64,000 bases of DNA from Rothia santali (GTDB lineage Bacteria > Actinomycetota > Actinomycetes > Actinomycetales > Micrococcaceae): the NCBI RefSeq assembly GCF_024199905.1, contig NZ_JANAFB010000006.1, forward strand, positions 42,897 to 106,896, written 5' to 3'. Every line of letters begins with the position of its first letter. Position 1 is the stretch's first letter. Below are positions 25,988 to 33,781 of this stretch, one piece after another. The translations under genes and the position numbers were made by a program. The notes under the pieces were generated by a model, which ran no database searches, had not been told where the DNA came from, and worked only from the letters and a program-made list of their open reading frames with translations.

Positions 25988-26650
25988 CTATGGTGTCAAA
26001 CCGGCCCGGTAGGCAAAGGCGATAAGTTGCGCACGGTCATGAGCACCTACTTTTGTCATGGCCCGGTTCAGGTGTGTCTTAACCGTGAAAGGAGATAAAT
26101 GGAGCTCGATCGCGATTTGGTCATTGCGGTCCCCACGGGCCGCTGAAAGAACTATTTGTCTTTCGCGGGCCGTGAGGCCGGTGAAAAGTCGATGCAAATC
26201 GGTATCAATTCGTGGGGGTGGAGTCTCTGCGGCATGAGCAATTAGGGTTGAGGCTGCATTGGCTGAAAGCGCCCCACCACCGTCAACCACCTCGCGAATC
26301 CCACGAACGAGCTCGACCGGGCCTAGACCTTTATTGAGGAAACCAACGGCTCCGGCACGTAAGGCAGCAAAAACGTTCTGGTCATCATCAAAGGTCGTTA
26401 GCATGATGATGTAAGGAGTCTCCGTCGAGGTATGAGATTCACGGATCCTCTGTGTCGCTTCAACGCCATCGATTCCTGGCATTCGAATGTCCATGAGAAT
26501 CACATCGGGGTGGTATTCAAGACTCTTCTTGACGGCTTCTATTCCGTCGCTTGCGGTGTCTAGAATATCGAGATCATCGGATGCTTCCAAGACGGCTTTC
26601 AAGCCAATTCGAATCATTTCCTGATCATCGGCAATGAGTATTCTAATCAT
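25988..26650 (-). CDS. NarL/LuxR-family response regulator
   Basis: This 220-residue regulator has a receiver domain (acidic pair Asp8/Asp9, phosphoacceptor Asp54 in ILMDIRMPG, Thr in MLTTFDDD, Lys in LNKGLGP) and a C-terminal LuxR-type HTH (TGLTARERQIVLSAARGD through IAIELHLSPFTVKTHLNRAM). Its ATG overlaps the stop of the sensor kinase gene (ATGA). NarL-type regulators bind short inverted repeats as dimers, and the TACTGCA-N2-TGCAGTA sites ahead of this operon and of the exporter gene are natural targets. Likely role: activation of the exporter and of its own operon when the kinase senses envelope stress. Confidence 0.9.
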   Translation of the reverse strand: MIRILIADDQEMIRIGLKAVLEASDDLDILDTASDGIEAVKKSLEYHPDVILMDIRMPGIDGVEATQRIRESHTSTETPYIIMLTTFDDDQNVFAALRAGAVGFLNKGLGPVELVRGIREVVDGGGALSANAASTLIAHAAETPPPRIDTDLHRLFTGLTARERQIVLSAARGDRNDQIAIELHLSPFTVKTHLNRAMTKVGAHDRAQLIAFAYRAGLTP

Positions 26651-27837
26651 GAACTTTCCGTCTCGCGGTAGGGGATCCTTGCGTAAAGTCGAAACACGTT
26701 CCCGGAATCATCGACCGTCATGGTTCCATCGACGGAATCCACTCGCTCCGCCATTCCTGCGAGGCCGAATCCAGAACCCTCGCTAATCGAGTTTTTCTGG
26801 GTTGGATTAGTAATGCTCAAGTTTGCGTAGAAAGAGTCGAAGTGAAGTTTTACTTCAGCAGTTCCGGTCCCGTATCTTTGAGCATTTGTTAGAGCTTCCT
26901 GGACAATGCGATATATAGTTGTTTCTATTCCGGGGCTAGCTGATGGTGGGTTTTGATCGAGTTTCGACACAACATCCAGTCCAATGGCACGATAGGTGCT
27001 TAGAAGTTCCCCGAGCTGGTCAAGCGTTGGGGTGGGAGAGAGGCGACCGGAGGGGTCTGTGTCAGTTCTTAAAACGGTGAGAATGCGTTGACTCTCCTGA
27101 AGGATTCCTTGGACCGCATGACGAGCAGCGTGAAGAGCGGCAAGACTCTTGGCAGATTCATTGGGCAAAGACACCTCAGCGATACTGATTTGCATATTGA
27201 CCAGGGTAACTTGATGACCTACGACATCATGTAAATCACGTGCGATGCGTAACCGTTCCTCAGTGGTGCGTCTTTTTTGCTCCATCAGTTTCACTTGAGC
27301 GCGCTCTTCGGCTCGTTCCGCTAAGGAGCGAAGGTAATTTTGATGTTCACGAATAGCGCTACCCGCTGCTGAGGTGCCGAAGGCGACGCCCATGGCGGTG
27401 AATGCAGATTCGTTAATAAATGCCCCGTCGTTGGCCAACACCTCTCCGGCATAGACGCAAATAGCGGCAGCGGGAGCCAGGAAGCGTGCTCGAGTTCCAC
27501 GGAGAGTCAGGATGAACACGCTCATGGCGACCATTGTCCATCCGACAACGTGAAGAACATCCAACAGGCCGATCAAGAGGGAGGAGAGCAGTACTACAGG
27601 TATACCTAGTGTCGGCTTGATCTTGGAGAGGTAGAGTCCCGAACCAATCAGCACGGTAGGAACAAGGCCCAGCCATCCCAGACCCCTGAGCGCGTCCAGA
27701 CCCACTCCTATCGCACCTGCCGCAACAATGACGAAGGTGATGACCGAGGTCAGTAGGGAAGCGCTGGCCCGTAACGAAGCGATAGCTGGTTCAACTCCTC
27801 GAGGTGGCATGTTTATAAGTGTGCCGCATAAATTCAT
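26647..27837 (-). CDS. Sensor histidine kinase (HisKA_3 type)
   Basis: The protein has about 396 residues from ATG 27837, which lies nine bases after the DAG-kinase stop. About five or six membrane helices fill residues 25-160, with short loops and no large outer domain. A HisKA_3 dimerisation domain follows with the phospho-accepting His in ARDLHDVVGHQ, then an ATPase domain with IYRIVQEALTNAQRYG and a G box GFGLAGMAERV. Such intramembrane-sensing kinases (LiaS/DesK-like) respond to membrane or cell-envelope disturbance. Partner is the overlapping response regulator. Confidence 0.88.
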   Translation of the reverse strand: MNLCGTLINMPPRGVEPAIASLRASASLLTSVITFVIVAAGAIGVGLDALRGLGWLGLVPTVLIGSGLYLSKIKPTLGIPVVLLSSLLIGLLDVLHVVGWTMVAMSVFILTLRGTRARFLAPAAAICVYAGEVLANDGAFINESAFTAMGVAFGTSAAGSAIREHQNYLRSLAERAEERAQVKLMEQKRRTTEERLRIARDLHDVVGHQVTLVNMQISIAEVSLPNESAKSLAALHAARHAVQGILQESQRILTVLRTDTDPSGRLSPTPTLDQLGELLSTYRAIGLDVVSKLDQNPPSASPGIETTIYRIVQEALTNAQRYGTGTAEVKLHFDSFYANLSITNPTQKNSISEGSGFGLAGMAERVDSVDGTMTVDDSGNVFRLYARIPYRETESS

Positions 27838-27845
27838 CGGCAATT

Positions 27846-28859
27846 CTACGTCACGAACGGGTTCTTGCGTCCGGTGAACTCAAGACCGTGCAGCGGTCGA
27901 CGTACCCTCAGCGCCCGGGGTTGGATCCAAGCTGTCACCGAAGTCGATTCGGCCACCACATCACCATCTACTTCGATCAGTTGCGGTGTGGCGCAGCGCA
28001 TCTGGAGGCGTCGCCCCCGGAACCGGAGCAAAGCCGCATGATCGGAAGCCCCGAAGAGCAGGTTCCATGCAGCGCTGATCCACTGCCCGATGGATCGCGG
28101 CCGAAGTACCACCCCTTCGAAGCATCCGTCCGTGGGATCGGCTCCGGGCAGTAGGCTCACGCCGAGCATTAAATCACCAAAGTTGCCGATGATAAATCCA
28201 TGTGTAGGCTCATTTACGATTTTTGATCCATCGCTGGTGATTTGTGTTGCTTGTAGCGGTTTCGAAAATGCTTTGATTCCTGAAAGAATGTATGCGAAAG
28301 GACCCAACAATTTTTTACTTCGGCTCCTTGCGCCCCTCATTGTCATGGCGTCGAAACCTGCCCCGCCCATCACGGTGAAGGCGAACCTTGCAACTTTTTT
28401 GGTATCGTCTGGGGCAGGTATTTCCAACCATCCTAGATCAATCCTTCGATCCGCACCAGAGCAGGCGATCTTAATTGCTTCACTGACCTCTTGCAAAGGC
28501 ACACCAAGGTTTCGAGCTAGAAGGTTTCCGGTACCCAGAGGCAAAATTCCTAGCGGGCGGTCGGTGCCGGCTAGCTCTTGCGCGACTTCACGTACTGTGC
28601 CGTCACCGCCGGCAACCATGATCATTTTAGCGTTGGTAGAAAGGGCGGAACGCGCTTGTTCCTTGCCGTGGGAATCACCGGTGGTGGGTAGCCACATGGG
28701 GGTATCCCAGCCTTGTTTGGCAAAAGCTCGAAACACGTCGCGGCGAAATCTTTCAGCTCGTCGGGGGTCGAGGAATTTGCTGCTATTGATGATGACAGCT
28801 GCCTGAGGTCGAGTCTTGGTGGATTTGCTTTCGGCAGAAGAGGGATGCGTGATCGTCAT
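27846..28859 (-). CDS. Diacylglycerol kinase-family lipid kinase
   Basis: This 337-residue protein has the DAGK catalytic domain: INSSKFLDP, a nucleotide loop MIMVAGGDGTVREVAQEL, and LGILPLGTGNLLARNLGVPLQE, then the C-terminal beta-sandwich (LMLGVSLLPGADPTDGCFEG, LIEVDGDVV). These enzymes phosphorylate diacylglycerol or related lipids, returning them to phospholipid synthesis. It is the first gene of an operon with a histidine kinase and response regulator, so lipid turnover and signalling appear linked, perhaps as envelope-stress response together with the MmpL-like pump. Confidence 0.85.
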   Translation of the reverse strand: MTITHPSSAESKSTKTRPQAAVIINSSKFLDPRRAERFRRDVFRAFAKQGWDTPMWLPTTGDSHGKEQARSALSTNAKMIMVAGGDGTVREVAQELAGTDRPLGILPLGTGNLLARNLGVPLQEVSEAIKIACSGADRRIDLGWLEIPAPDDTKKVARFAFTVMGGAGFDAMTMRGARSRSKKLLGPFAYILSGIKAFSKPLQATQITSDGSKIVNEPTHGFIIGNFGDLMLGVSLLPGADPTDGCFEGVVLRPRSIGQWISAAWNLLFGASDHAALLRFRGRRLQMRCATPQLIEVDGDVVAESTSVTAWIQPRALRVRRPLHGLEFTGRKNPFVT

Positions 28860-28908
28860 CTATCGATTGTTTCTGATTAAGTAGGAACAGACATCAACCT
28901 CTGAGACG

Positions 28909-28932
28909 ATCCTTGCTACTGCATCTGCAGTA
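28909..28932 (-). promoter_or_regulatory. Promoter and palindromic operator of the DAG kinase/two-component operon
   Basis: TACTGCA-TC-TGCAGTA (28917-28932) is a perfect 7+2+7 palindrome, followed two bases later on the minus strand by AAGGAT (28914-28909). Spacing and sequence match the site at 25932-25955, giving a shared consensus TGCAGTAG-N2-AGGAT. Confidence 0.65.
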
Positions 28933-29104
28933 TGTGACGGTAGAGGGGTGGCCGAATGTGCTGGATTCACGAGCGGACGCGCTTACAATAATATGCACAC
29001 GAAATCACTCAGGCCTATCCAATGTCTACCGGTGCCCGATGCTTGCCGATGCCATCAATTGATCGATGCTTTGAAGATTAGATTGCTACCTGATGTCTGG
29101 AATG

Positions 29105-29917
29105 CTATTCGCGCATGAGGCCGAATTTTCCCCACCCATACTCTGAAGCCCGGATCGATTGCTGCGACCGCTGTGGATCGATTCCCACAAGGTCCACCAC
29201 GATGGCCTGAGCCACCGAGATAGAGCCGACCATGGAAGGAAAGAAACCCGCGCTTTCCGATGGTATAGACAAAAAGATGCTGGCTAATCCTTGAATGTCG
29301 GAACTTGCGGAATCCGTCATGAGCACAGACGGAACACCCTTTTCATGTGCTATCTCCAGGGTGGTATGGGTGGAACTGTAAAGGCGCCAGCTATTGATGG
29401 CTATCACCAAATCATTCTCGGAAAGTTTCGGTATGAAATTAGCCATCTGCGCCTGGTCCGTTAATAATGACACGTCGTACCCGGCGATTGAACAGTTGTG
29501 CGAAAGTGCAATTCCAACGGAAGCGTAACTTCCTTGCGCTACCACCGCCGTGCGGTTTGATCGGGCGATCATTTCGGCAATCCGTGAGATGTTCTCGGTT
29601 GTCTTGGGGTTGTCAATCCAGGACAGCGTGGCTCGGTCTTGAGTAAGAGATGACTGAGGGCTGGTTTCTTGCAGCTCGTGTTCTGCGGCCACCTCGGAGG
29701 CGCTGAGGCTGGCCAGGTACTTGGCGCGAAATTCCTGTTGCAGATCGGCCCACCCGCTATATCCCAACGACTGTGCTGCCCGGGTAACGGTTCCGATGTT
29801 GACCCCGCTGAGCTGGGCTACTTCGCGGGAGCTGGAGAAGGCGGTGACCCGCGGATGGGCGCGAACAGCCCCAAGGACAAGTCGGCCCTTTTGAGTCAAG
29901 CCGGGGTCCGTTGCCAA
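29105..29917 (-). CDS. RpiR/MurR-family regulator with SIS domain
   Basis: The 270-residue product has an N-terminal HTH_6 domain (about 1-75; AQLSGVNIGTVTRAAQSLG) and a C-terminal SIS sugar-phosphate-type domain (about 105-240; SNRTAVVAQGSYASVGIALSHN, SENDLVIAINSWRLYSSTHT). RpiR proteins control catabolic or transport genes in response to a phosphosugar-like ligand. It is divergent from the MFS/amidohydrolase operon. The visible start is TTG 29917, but codons upstream in the same frame continue a family-like N-terminus (FRTWVDAL) up to an in-frame TAG at 30014-30016, with no ATG, GTG or TTG between. The real start may therefore be lost or unusual. Confidence 0.75.
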   Translation of the reverse strand: MATDPGLTQKGRLVLGAVRAHPRVTAFSSSREVAQLSGVNIGTVTRAAQSLGYSGWADLQQEFRAKYLASLSASEVAAEHELQETSPQSSLTQDRATLSWIDNPKTTENISRIAEMIARSNRTAVVAQGSYASVGIALSHNCSIAGYDVSLLTDQAQMANFIPKLSENDLVIAINSWRLYSSTHTTLEIAHEKGVPSVLMTDSASSDIQGLASIFLSIPSESAGFFPSMVGSISVAQAIVVDLVGIDPQRSQQSIRASEYGWGKFGLMRE

Positions 29918-30021
29918 CGCGTCGACCCACGTCCGGAAGGGGTGGGGGAGGGCTGCCTCGCGACTGGAGATGGCTTCCCCCTTGCGTTCGAAATCGATGT
30001 CAACAAGCCCACCCTAACCCA

Positions 30022-30056
30022 TTGCAACAGTGCTTGCGTCGCGAGTACAGTTGCAA
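30022..30056. promoter_or_regulatory. Candidate RpiR operator
   Basis: TTGCAAC (30022-30028) and GTTGCAA (30050-30056) form a perfect seven-base inverted repeat 21 bases apart, i.e. two half-sites on one helix face. It lies between the divergent RpiR gene and MFS transporter, 43 bases ahead of the MFS start. Confidence 0.45.
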
Positions 30057-30098
30057 CGCATCGACTGTATGAGACCTGAACCACACACAGGAGTTGCC

Positions 30099-31460
30099 AT
30101 GTCGCTACTAGCTAGACTCGACCGACTGCCCATGAGTAGGCCGCACTACCTCCTGCTCATCATCGGAGGCCTGGGATACACCTTTGATGGCATGGATAAC
30201 GCCCTGGTAGCCTTCCTGCTACCGAGCATGGCCACAGAATGGGGTCTTGGAAACGGTCCGCTGGGGCTACTGGCTTCAGCCACCCCCGTTGGTTACCTCA
30301 TCGGAGCCCTAATGGCTGGCTGGCTCGGTGATCGGTTCGGGCGCAAACCGATCATGATGTGGGCACTGGCTATCTATACGGTCTTCACGCTGATCGCGGC
30401 CATCGCGCCCACCTTCGAGATCTTCGCCATCGCGCGAATCATCGCAGGTTTCGGTATCGGCGCTGAGAGCGTCATCATCGCCCCCTACCTTTCGGAGTTT
30501 GTACCGCCGGCTAGACGGGGATGGTTCGTCGCCTGCCTGGCCGGTTTCTTCTCCTTCGGCTACGTCCTAGCGGCCCTGATCGGGCGTTACATCGTGCCCA
30601 TGGGTGATCAGGGATGGCGCTGGGCCCAAGTCATCACCGCCGCACCGATCATCTTGCTGCTGTGGTGGAGGCGCTCACTACAAGAATCCCCGCGGTACCT
30701 CCTCGTTAAAGGACTGCGAGATCAGGCAGAACGTGTCGTCAAGGGGTTCGAAGACAAAGTCGTTGAAGCCACCGGAAAGAATCTCACCGTCCCTACCCCC
30801 AGCGGGCAGGACGACGTCCAGGTCAATAAGAATAATTTCCTACAAGCAATGAGATATTTGTGGAGTCGGAAAATTCGTCGACGAACTATCGTGATATGGA
30901 CCATCTGGTTCGTCAATGTATTCTCGTTCTATGGTTTTTTCACCTGGATCCCAACTCTCCTGGTTCAACGCGGGATCGACATTACGCAGAGCTTCAACTT
31001 CTCGATCATCATCTACGCTGCCCAAATACCAGGATACTTCTCCGCCGCATGGCTGTGTGAGAAGATCGAGCGCAAGTACACCATTGCCATCTACCTCGTC
31101 GGAGGGGCAATCAGCGCCTACTGGTTAAGTCAAAGCAGCGAGCCGGGCATGATCCTAGCCAGTGGGGCGGTACTATCCTTCTTCCTCAACGGGTCGGTCG
31201 CCGGAACCTATGCCTACACGCCGGAGCTTTTCCCCACCTGGGTGCGCGCTTCTGCCACTGGTGCAGCTAGCGCCTTCGGTAGAGTCGGGAGTATCTCCGC
31301 GCCCATCATCATCGGATTCGCCTCTACAACCTGGGGCTTCGGCGGTGTATTCGGACTGACCTGCGCAGTGCTCATTACGGGGGTCGTAATCGTAGTGATC
31401 TTCGGTCTCACCACATCGGGCCACTCGCTCGAAGAAATAAATGAAGCCGAGGTGGAATAA
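30099..31460 (+). CDS. MFS transporter (SP/AAHS-like)
   Basis: ATG 30099 follows CAGGAG at good spacing. The 453-residue protein has 12 predicted membrane helices and MFS signatures GWLGDRFGRKPIMMW (loop 2-3) and a second related motif, plus SLQESPRYLLVKG after helix 6, typical of the sugar-porter/organic-acid branch (SP, AAHS, SV2-like). It probably imports the substrate of the amidohydrolase encoded two genes downstream. The following small gene begins three bases after its stop. Confidence 0.8.
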   Translation: MSLLARLDRLPMSRPHYLLLIIGGLGYTFDGMDNALVAFLLPSMATEWGLGNGPLGLLASATPVGYLIGALMAGWLGDRFGRKPIMMWALAIYTVFTLIAAIAPTFEIFAIARIIAGFGIGAESVIIAPYLSEFVPPARRGWFVACLAGFFSFGYVLAALIGRYIVPMGDQGWRWAQVITAAPIILLLWWRRSLQESPRYLLVKGLRDQAERVVKGFEDKVVEATGKNLTVPTPSGQDDVQVNKNNFLQAMRYLWSRKIRRRTIVIWTIWFVNVFSFYGFFTWIPTLLVQRGIDITQSFNFSIIIYAAQIPGYFSAAWLCEKIERKYTIAIYLVGGAISAYWLSQSSEPGMILASGAVLSFFLNGSVAGTYAYTPELFPTWVRASATGAASAFGRVGSISAPIIIGFASTTWGFGGVFGLTCAVLITGVVIVVIFGLTTSGHSLEEINEAEVE

Positions 31461-31462
31461 AA

Positions 31463-31915
31463 ATGACCCGGAAAGTATTTCAGGATCTCACGAATAAGAT
31501 GAAGGGAAAAGCAGATATCGATCTGGTTACGATACTGGCACGGACTCCGCGTGCCGATCAAACCTATAGAATATACAGCAGTAACGATTCGATGAGTCCC
31601 GAAGGGGAATATAAGTCGGAAAGCGTTTCTGATCTATGGAGAGAATCGCTGCTCGACCGCTCCGAATCACTCCTCCTCGTTGACTTTAGTGATATGCGGA
31701 GCCACCTCGGCGACGCCGATCAGCTGATCCACCTCGGAATCGGATCAGTGCTCAATGTTCCGGTCATGGAAGCATCCCGTACTCTCGCGGTGATCAACAT
31801 TCTGGGTCCTGCAGGTGCTCTGAACCTCGAGAATCACCTAGAGATTATTGACATTATTGTGAATTGTAATGACCGTTTGGTGAAATCAATTAAGGAGAGT
31901 GTCCCTGGTGAATGA
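31463..31915 (+). CDS. Small GAF-domain protein
   Basis: This 150-residue protein is soluble and fits a stand-alone GAF domain: an N-terminal helix, then LVTILARTPRADQTYRIYSSN, LIHLGIGSVLNVPVMEASRTLAVINILG (the typical GAF strand ending) and a C-terminal helix. GAF domains bind small ligands. It lies between the MFS transporter and the amidohydrolase and overlaps the latter's first codons, so it is part of the same operon; such small GAF proteins occur in several actinobacterial catabolic operons, but their role is unknown. Confidence 0.5.
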   Translation: MTRKVFQDLTNKMKGKADIDLVTILARTPRADQTYRIYSSNDSMSPEGEYKSESVSDLWRESLLDRSESLLLVDFSDMRSHLGDADQLIHLGIGSVLNVPVMEASRTLAVINILGPAGALNLENHLEIIDIIVNCNDRLVKSIKESVPGE

Positions 31916-33122
31916 AGTGAGCATTTTATATAATGCGGAGATTCTTGACATTTCCTCCGGAGTATACGCGGAGGGCGATCTCCGGATCGATGATGGTGTT
32001 ATCACCGAGATCGGAAAGAATCTGCCGCGACCAGCTAGGGCCTCGGTCATCGATGCTCGGGGCCGTTACCTCATACCCGGACTCATCGATTGTCACGTGC
32101 ACCTCAACGCCGAGTCGGCGGACTTGGGCTCAAACGCTCGGACATCTCCGACCCTACAGGCAGCCCACGCCTCGCAAGCGATGAGCTCAATGTTGTCTCG
32201 GGGATTCACCACCGTACGTGATGTGGGTGGGGCGGATTACGGATTGGCCGAAGCTCAGCGACGCGGCCTCTTCGTCGGCCCCCGCGTCAAATTCGGGGGC
32301 CCAGCACTGAGCCAGACCGGTGGGCACGGTGACTTCCGGGGGCCTGGGGATGATGCTGAACCGATATGCCGCCACGGTATCGGCAGGGTGGTTGATGGCG
32401 TCGATGGAGTCCGGGCCGCCGTTCGAGACGAGGTGCGCAAGGGCGCAGACCACATCAAGATCATGGCATCCGGCGGGGCGGCATCACCGACCGATCGCGT
32501 TGATTCCACTCAGTTCTCAGAGGAAGAAATCCGTGCCGCGGTGGAAGAAGCTACGGCGGCGAATCGCTACGTCACTGCACATGCCTACACAGCCCGAGCC
32601 GTCAACCGCTGCCTGAATTATGGGGTACGCGGCATCGAGCACGGGAATTTCATCGACGAAGAGTCCATTCGTCTTTTTAATTCAACTGAAGCATTCCTGG
32701 TTCCCACCTTGGTAACGTATTGGGCCCTACAGCGCGAAGGGAGAGAGAATGGCCAGTCAACTGAAAGCGCCCGAAAGGTCGACGTGATCCTGGAAGCCGG
32801 ATTGGGTGCCCTGGAGCGTGCAACCATGGGGGGCGTAAACATCGTTTACGGAAGCGACCTGCTGGGACGCATGCAGCGCCATCAGAACAAAGAATTTGAG
32901 ATCCGCGCCGAGGTCCAGTCGCCCTTAGAAATTCTCACCTCAGCGACCTCGACCGCGGCCCGACTAATCGAGGAAGAGGAAAGAGTAGGAAGGTTGGAAG
33001 TCGGCATGGTCGCTGATTTAATCATGCTCGACGAGGATCCCCTGGAAAAAATTTCGGTCCTGGCTAACCCCCATGATCACATCAACCTGGTGATGCAGGC
33101 AGGAACTGTAGTCAAAAACTAG
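31908..33122 (+). CDS. Metal-dependent amidohydrolase
   Basis: GTG 31908 is preferred (AAGGAG ten bases upstream); GTG 31899 is in frame but too close to the ribosome site. The roughly 404-residue enzyme is a TIM-barrel amidohydrolase: metal-binding HxH in GLIDCHVHLN, the carbamylated-lysine candidate in DHIKIMASGGA, histidines in AHAYTARAVN and RGIEHGN, and Asp in YGSDLLG. The family includes imidazolonepropionase-like and prolidase-like enzymes hydrolysing cyclic amides, dipeptides and carbamates. Substrate is unknown; clustering with an importer and RpiR regulator indicates nutrient use. Confidence 0.8.
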   Translation: MNEVSILYNAEILDISSGVYAEGDLRIDDGVITEIGKNLPRPARASVIDARGRYLIPGLIDCHVHLNAESADLGSNARTSPTLQAAHASQAMSSMLSRGFTTVRDVGGADYGLAEAQRRGLFVGPRVKFGGPALSQTGGHGDFRGPGDDAEPICRHGIGRVVDGVDGVRAAVRDEVRKGADHIKIMASGGAASPTDRVDSTQFSEEEIRAAVEEATAANRYVTAHAYTARAVNRCLNYGVRGIEHGNFIDEESIRLFNSTEAFLVPTLVTYWALQREGRENGQSTESARKVDVILEAGLGALERATMGGVNIVYGSDLLGRMQRHQNKEFEIRAEVQSPLEILTSATSTAARLIEEEERVGRLEVGMVADLIMLDEDPLEKISVLANPHDHINLVMQAGTVVKN

Positions 33123-33156
33123 GCCGTTATTAACTACTAGGTAGTCTGAAAAATTA

Positions 33157-33187
33157 ATGAGGGGCGCCGTTCTGTGGCGCCCCTCAT
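33157..33187 (+). terminator. Terminator of the MFS/amidohydrolase operon
   Basis: ATGAGGGGCGCC and GGCGCCCCTCAT pair perfectly over 12 bases with a seven-base loop, followed by CTTTATC. Confidence 0.85.
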
Positions 33188-33468
33188 CTTTATCATCATC
33201 ACTAAGGAATCTTCAAAATTAGGATTCCGATTGACACTACCAACGCGTATCGCTTATGCATCGTTGATGCGGCCCGTGTAAAAAGTATTCTGACCCCTCT
33301 GAGTCTTCAGGTATTGGTGGTTGCTGACGATCATGATCTGTGGTGCGGTTATCAGGTCAATCGAGGGATTCGGGTCGTGGCTGTTCTTTAGAACCTGGAG
33401 TCACCGGCGCCTAGAAATCATTAAACGTTTGGGCGTTTCAATGAATCGCTCATCTCAGGCTACACCTA
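33188..33468. other. Gene-free stretch
   Basis: No gene or clear signal recognised between the operon terminator and the small candidate gene at 33469. Confidence 0.5.
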
Positions 33469-33717
33469 ATGTCATACGTTTCCGTTGAGACTTCTGCTAT
33501 CCCTGAACTGTTTATCGATCGTGTGAAGAGTGCCTTGCTTGAAAATCGACTATGGTTTGGATCGTCGAATCGCGAAAATCAACTAGTCTTTCGAGAGTGT
33601 CTTGCCGCACACAACGCAGAAGTTGCTGATCGCACGAAAAATCAGCGATCTGGTAAGGGTATGGTCGGCGATGATCTCTTTCTGGGTTCTTGGGCCTTGA
33701 TGTTCAGGCGCAAGTGA
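33469..33717 (+). CDS. Possible small protein, unrecognised
   Basis: An 82-residue frame begins at ATG 33469, with poor ribosome-site support. The last 20 residues (GDDLFLGSWALMFRRK) look natural, and a strong terminator follows ten bases after the stop, so a plus-strand transcript ends here. No family recognised; it could also be the tail of a decayed gene. Confidence 0.25.
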   Translation: MSYVSVETSAIPELFIDRVKSALLENRLWFGSSNRENQLVFRECLAAHNAEVADRTKNQRSGKGMVGDDLFLGSWALMFRRK

Positions 33718-33723
33718 GGCGAG

Positions 33724-33759
33724 GCGGTGGTACGGGTGGGGGTCCCCCCGTACCACCGC
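33724..33759 (+). terminator. Strong terminator upstream of the permease 3' end
   Basis: GCGGTGGTACGGG and CCCGTACCACCGC pair perfectly over 13 bases around a ten-base loop, followed on the plus strand by TTTT. The T run is on the side that would terminate plus-strand transcripts. Confidence 0.8.
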
Positions 33760-33781
33760 TTTTACTGGCGCCAAGAATCAC

